DNA from: Ignavibacteria bacterium UBA5771
GTDB lineage: Bacteria > Bacteroidota > Ignavibacteria > Kapaibacteriales > UBA2268
Reading direction: 5' to 3'
Assembly (NCBI GenBank): GCA_002418685.1
Contig: DIEP01000020.1
Coordinates: 1-5,215 of the forward strand
DNA: 5,215 bases
In this document: in pieces, positions 5,070-5,215 of the stretch
Position numbering within the stretch: the stretch's first letter is position 1
How the letters are laid out: each line of letters begins with the position of its first letter
Program-made: the position numbers and the translations under genes
The notes under the pieces: generated by a model
Databases searched by the model: none
What the model saw: the letters and a program-made list of their open reading frames with translations, nothing else
Told to the model about the DNA's origin: nothing

Positions 5070-5215
5070 ATGATGAAAAATTATATTATGATGCGTCAGG
5101 CAAAGAGTTTGGGCAATTCCTTACAAATAGATGACTTTGACTCATTGCAGTTTTTTGCTTTAAATGCAGTATTACTGATATTCTTTTTTTTTATTGGAAT
5201 ACCGATAAACACGCA
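5070..5215 (+). CDS. Start of an unidentified probable membrane protein (3'-truncated)
   Basis: A frame opening with ATGATGAAA at 5070 (alternative start 5073) stays open for 48 codons to the window edge. The peptide begins MMKNYIMMRQAKSLGNSL, has an acidic stretch IDDFDS (20-25), then a strongly hydrophobic segment FFALNAVLLIFFFFIGIPI (28-46) that could be a membrane helix. I do not recognise the family from this fragment. Support comes from frame length in AT-rich DNA, a charged-then-hydrophobic layout typical of membrane protein N-termini, and a position well after the nuoB terminator. No Shine-Dalgarno is seen; a TATAAT (5014-5019) merging into TAATTTG lies about 50 nt upstream as a possible promoter element. 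A competing ATG at 5063 gives only 23 codons in another frame. The T-run at 5184-5192 inflates the Phe content, so chance coding remains possible. Confidence 0.45.
   Translation, partial: MMKNYIMMRQAKSLGNSLQIDDFDSLQFFALNAVLLIFFFFIGIPINT

Noticed and set aside
5063..5134. 23-codon frame starting MIDDEKLYYDAS just before the partial 3' gene.
   Set aside because: It is short, overlaps the longer frame at 5070, and has no independent support as a gene or leader peptide.

Overview
The window is AT-rich bacterial chromosome holding four complete and two partial protein-coding genes. A member of the Bacteroidota/Chlorobiota/Ignavibacteriota group (FCB superphylum) is likely. The first gene ends in a PKD domain plus a type IX secretion (T9SS) C-terminal sorting domain, an arrangement typical of that group. 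Most starts lack a Shine-Dalgarno sequence. At least one upstream region (dnaB) fits the Bacteroidota promoter pattern of TTG, about 20 nt, then TAnnTTTG. The exact lineage cannot be fixed from the sequence alone.

Layout. Positions 1-452 (+) are the 3' end of a secreted PKD/T9SS-sorted protein, closed by a strong hairpin terminator at 533-566. Positions 567-719 separate this gene from the convergent dnaB, and I see no supported feature there. Positions 720-2198 (-) are dnaB, the replicative helicase. Positions 2199-2614 (416 nt) hold no supported gene: they carry a candidate dnaB promoter and 5'-UTR hairpin, a decayed palindromic repeat, two further palindromes, and a hairpin just after the fbp stop. 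Positions 2615-3622 (-) are fbp, a class I fructose-1,6-bisphosphatase. Positions 3623-3755 are a divergent promoter region with a 25-bp dyad on the nuoA side. Positions 3756-4112 and 4103-4717 (+) are nuoA and nuoB, overlapping by 10 nt and followed by a 14-bp-stem terminator. Positions 4718-5069 (352 nt) hold that terminator, a second and larger palindromic repeat related to the one at 2409-2481, and AT-rich leader DNA. A new reading frame starts near 5070 (+) and runs off the end; it probably begins a membrane protein.

The genes are mostly housekeeping: DNA replication (dnaB), gluconeogenesis (fbp) and respiratory complex I (nuoAB). They do not form one functional system. nuoA and nuoB are one transcriptional unit; fbp and dnaB lie in tandem but are separated by a terminator-like hairpin and repeats, so they are probably independent.

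I found no previously undescribed multi-gene system. The points most worth a second look are the pair of related palindromic repeats, the nuoAB pair cut off from the rest of the nuo operon, an Asp-to-Asn change in the FBPase metal-binding signature, and the dyad over the putative nuoA promoter.
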